A DNA stretch of 64,000 nt, taken from positions 10,345,692 to 10,409,691 of the forward strand of contig OZ036008.1 of the NCBI GenBank assembly GCA_964035015.1, in the 5' to 3' direction. A program made the position numbers and the translations under genes. The notes under the pieces were generated by a model. It was not told the origin of the DNA and searched no databases. It worked only from the letters and a program-made list of their open reading frames with translations. Source of the DNA: Corallium rubrum. Lineage: Eukaryota > Cnidaria > Anthozoa > Scleralcyonacea > Coralliidae. The number at the start of each line of letters is the position of its first letter. Positions within the stretch are counted from its first letter, which is position 1. Of the stretch, positions 61,812 to 64,000 are shown piece by piece.

Positions 61812-63982
61812 ATGGCTGTAGAAGAATTTAAAAGTTTGATGTTGTGGCTATACTCTGAACTGGTTGCTTTTGTGTACAGTGTCGGCAACGTCCTTGCTTC
61901 TATTCCTCAATATCTTGGTTTCAAAACCAAAAATAACGACGATAGGGAAAAAGATGAGAACGTGAACGAAGTCGAATATATGGACGATGGTGATAATTGG
62001 CCTCTAAAGAAAGGAATGTCTGCAGCCAGAAGAAGGTTTCCGAAGAGGCCCAGAAAATTTAAACAGGTTAACAATGACAGTCTTCAAGAGAACGTGCGAA
62101 ATGTAAATGGCAATCCTGGTGAGTATATATATTAAGTGTTTACATCAACAAATCCAGTCTTTGAAATAAACTTAAGAATTATACTTATTTCCATGTATTG
62201 ACGCCGGACGTACGTTTGGGGGCGATGGGCCAACCTAATGTTTTGGTCTAGCAAGGGCGGACACAAATAGTGTTTTCATTTTTTATCCACTTTTTAACTT
62301 CCATTTTTTAACTTCCGCTTACATTTTTATACCCCTTCCTTGTTTTGCTCGTCGGCGGTGGAAATAGCAAGTATTCTTTGCATCTCATTGATTTCTTATT
62401 GTCATTTTGATATGATTGGCCATTTTTTTGTCACATGGTTATCTTTCCTATATAAGTTTGCTGTTTTGTTTAAACGTTCTCTCTGACGAAGGGCCTTCGC
62501 TCGAAACGTTAGACTCCTACATTCTCCGTTTCGACAGTATATCCTGCAACCTTTACTATATTTCGATAATAACTAACTATAACTAACTATAACTTAAACT
62601 ATAACTAACTTAACTATATTTCGATAATTTTTTGGTAGTCGAGTTCACATTTGTGGCCTAGTTATTAAAAGCTTCATTTTCATTCTTAGTACTCTTTTAC
62701 GAATTATGGTTACTTTTGGGGACCGCCGTAAGTGGTCAATAGTAATTATTAATGAAAAATATCTATCTATCTATATCTGTAAAGCGATTTATTTTTACAA
62801 GACTACTTTCAATAAACTGAAGAATTTATTTGGAACTAAATTTTCCATTCCATATTTATTTTAAATACGTTTTGGATATTATTTATTTCATTTGCTACAT
62901 TTATTGTATCATTTTTGTTGTTTTTAACAGTTTCTGTGAAAGATTCTGAAGATTTCTACACGTTAAAGGTCAGTAGTTAGTGGTTTTTAAAATAATAGTA
63001 TCTTTTGTGTACAGTAGAATGTTTAGGAGTGCAGCTTATATATGGAAATTTAGTTTTCCCGTGGTGCTGCAATCCCTGCATCCACTTATTTTCGTTTTGT
63101 TATGCATGTAAATGTTTCTATTTTGTTAATATAACGTTTATATATTATGTAATTAAGTAATATTTATGAATATGGCTTAAGAAAGTGATATTACAGTTAA
63201 TTCTTTCATGTATATTAATCAACAGTCACGGTGTTTAAAGTGGATTTCTGATGAATGTTTTTGCACAACACTAAAGATGTTACGGTATAGTTAGTAATCG
63301 TCAAAGCTTCATTTAAAAATTCGTTCATTAAAGAAAAGGTGATCAGTTTATGATCAGTTTACGTGTGAAGTGCTACCATTAAAAGTGGCCGAGCTTGAGA
63401 AGAATGAGTCGAGGAAGCTTATGACGTCAGACCCCATAACAACAATGACCCTTTTGTTGACAACAACGATCTTTTGTTGAGTCTATGACGTCATAACATC
63501 TCCTCAACTCATTCTTCTCATATAAACACGGCCAATTTAATGGCGGCGCTCCAAAATACAAACATAAAATACAACTTTGTTTTTGAGAATTTCGAAATGA
63601 AACTTTGAACAATTGACCGTACCGAAACATATGGCGACTTGTACATTTAACCACAATCGTTTGCGAACAGTAAACATTGTTTCTTGCAGAATTATTGGAA
63701 GATATGGTTTTAAACCGATCAACTTTAGTAGGAATGAACTTCTTGTTTACTTAATCCACCTTAGCATGATAAACAATGTTTTGTTGTTATTTGAGATGAT
63801 TTGACGTCGCAAAGCATTGTGGTTAAATGTACCACCGCCATCTTTTTCAGTACTGTCAATTACCAACTATCACAATATCTTTAAAGTGTCTACGAAGTGA
63901 AAAATTCGTTGGCATTTTTGTTGTTTTGATTGTACAGAGGAGCATGACAGGAGCACTTACGGAAAATTTCAAGAGAATCTGA
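61812..63982 (+). CDS. Unrecognised small protein gene, three possible exons
   Basis: Exon 1 (61812-62118) starts MAVEEFKSLMLWLYSELVAF, has one hydrophobic N-terminal stretch (about residues 8-37), then an acidic patch (NEVEYMDDGDNW) and a basic patch (RRRFPKRPRKFK), and ends at a GTGAGT donor. Exon 2 (62931-62968) follows an AACAG acceptor, continues in phase (VSVKDSEDFYTLK) and ends at a GTCAGT donor. A third block from 63938 (after TTGTACAG) would continue in frame for 14 codons to TGA at 63980-63982, giving 129 aa. The hydrophobic segment could anchor or associate with a membrane. I recognise no family. Exons 1-2 are fairly secure; exon 3 is tentative, and the gene could run past the window. 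Confidence 0.5.
62470..62575 (-). mobile_element. Half of a family A palindrome (intron 1 of the 61812 gene)
   Basis: CTGACGAAGGGCCTTCGCTC, then GAAACGTTAGACTCC and CGACAGTATATCC, then ACTATATTTCGAT. The opposite arm is absent. It is followed by AACTAACTATA repeats to 62630. Confidence 0.7.
62690..62785 (+). mobile_element. Possible LINE 3' tail with (ATCT)n
   Basis: GGGACCGCCGTAAGTGGTCA resembles the GGGC..GTAATTGGC 3' UTR motif of the other LINEs, and it leads to AATGAAAAATATCTATCTAT. No coding remains. Confidence 0.4.
63384..63537. mobile_element. Foldback element (intron 2 of the 61812 gene)
   Basis: Arms GAGAAGAATGAGT at the left and ACTCATTCTTCTC-type complement at the right, each with an inner TGACGTCA and an outer GGCCG. 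Central ACAACAA/TTGTTGA repeats. Confidence 0.7.
63631..63841. mobile_element. 211-bp MITE (intron 2 of the 61812 gene)
   Basis: Ends ATGGCGACTTGTACATTTAA and its inverted partner at 63820-63841, continuing with CCACAATCGTTTGCGA. No coding. Confidence 0.75.
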
Positions 63983-64000
63983 TGCGTAGTTTTCGCGCTA

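Noticed and set aside
1-64000. LTR retrotransposons or virus-derived elements
   Set aside because: I looked for paired long direct repeats, gag/pol-like blocks and capsid-type genes and recognised none; all reverse-transcriptase traces are of non-LTR type.

Overview
This is eukaryotic, animal DNA: intron-bearing genes with GT-AG junctions, AT-rich spacers, a dense load of non-LTR retrotransposon ends, 5S- and tRNA-derived SINE pieces, and many palindromic (foldback) elements. The repeat types and the style of the proteins suggest a marine invertebrate, most likely a cnidarian. That is inference; no single sequence here proves the species.

Layout. Bases 1-10118 hold a 10-bp satellite in two opposed arrays (1-7160 forward, 8230-10118 reversed) around a 1.07-kb non-satellite island. 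A higher-order unit of about 3.15 kb is duplicated within the forward array. From 10.1 to 16.9 kb there are LINE 3' ends, foldback elements and a 1.8-kb tetranucleotide array, with no host gene. From 16.9 to 21.7 kb there are two intact intronless secreted lipases (PSI-like domain plus class-3 lipase domain) in inverted, tail-to-tail orientation. Between them lies a fragment of a third copy, cut by a LINE. From 21.7 to 25.7 kb the sequence is transposon debris, including a tRNA-like cloverleaf carried inside a long-armed foldback element.

Three conserved host genes follow, and I could assemble each exon by exon with phases that close. (1) A Spinster-type major facilitator transporter on the minus strand (34129 to 25724, 10 coding exons, 539 aa). 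(2) A SEPT2-group septin on the plus strand (36349 to 40751, 11 coding exons, 354 aa), divergent from Spinster. (3) A GAS2-like actin/microtubule linker on the minus strand (53260 to 43000, 6 coding exons, 759 aa; CH domain, GAR domain, SxIP motif), convergent with the septin. An unrecognised small gene begins at 61812 on the plus strand. The spacer 53261-61811 is mobile-element debris.

The strongest unexplained signals are: the inverted decamer satellite with its 3.15-kb higher-order unit; palindromic element families that share a core hairpin yet are flanked by 10-15 bp target duplications, which suggests target-primed retrotransposition instead of cut-and-paste; the cloverleaf tRNA inside 55-bp inverted arms; a foldback element carrying two CACGTG boxes at its apex between the divergent Spinster and septin genes; and a string of ACTCC...GGAGT mini-palindromes. 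No LTR retrovirus-like or Polinton-like element was recognised.
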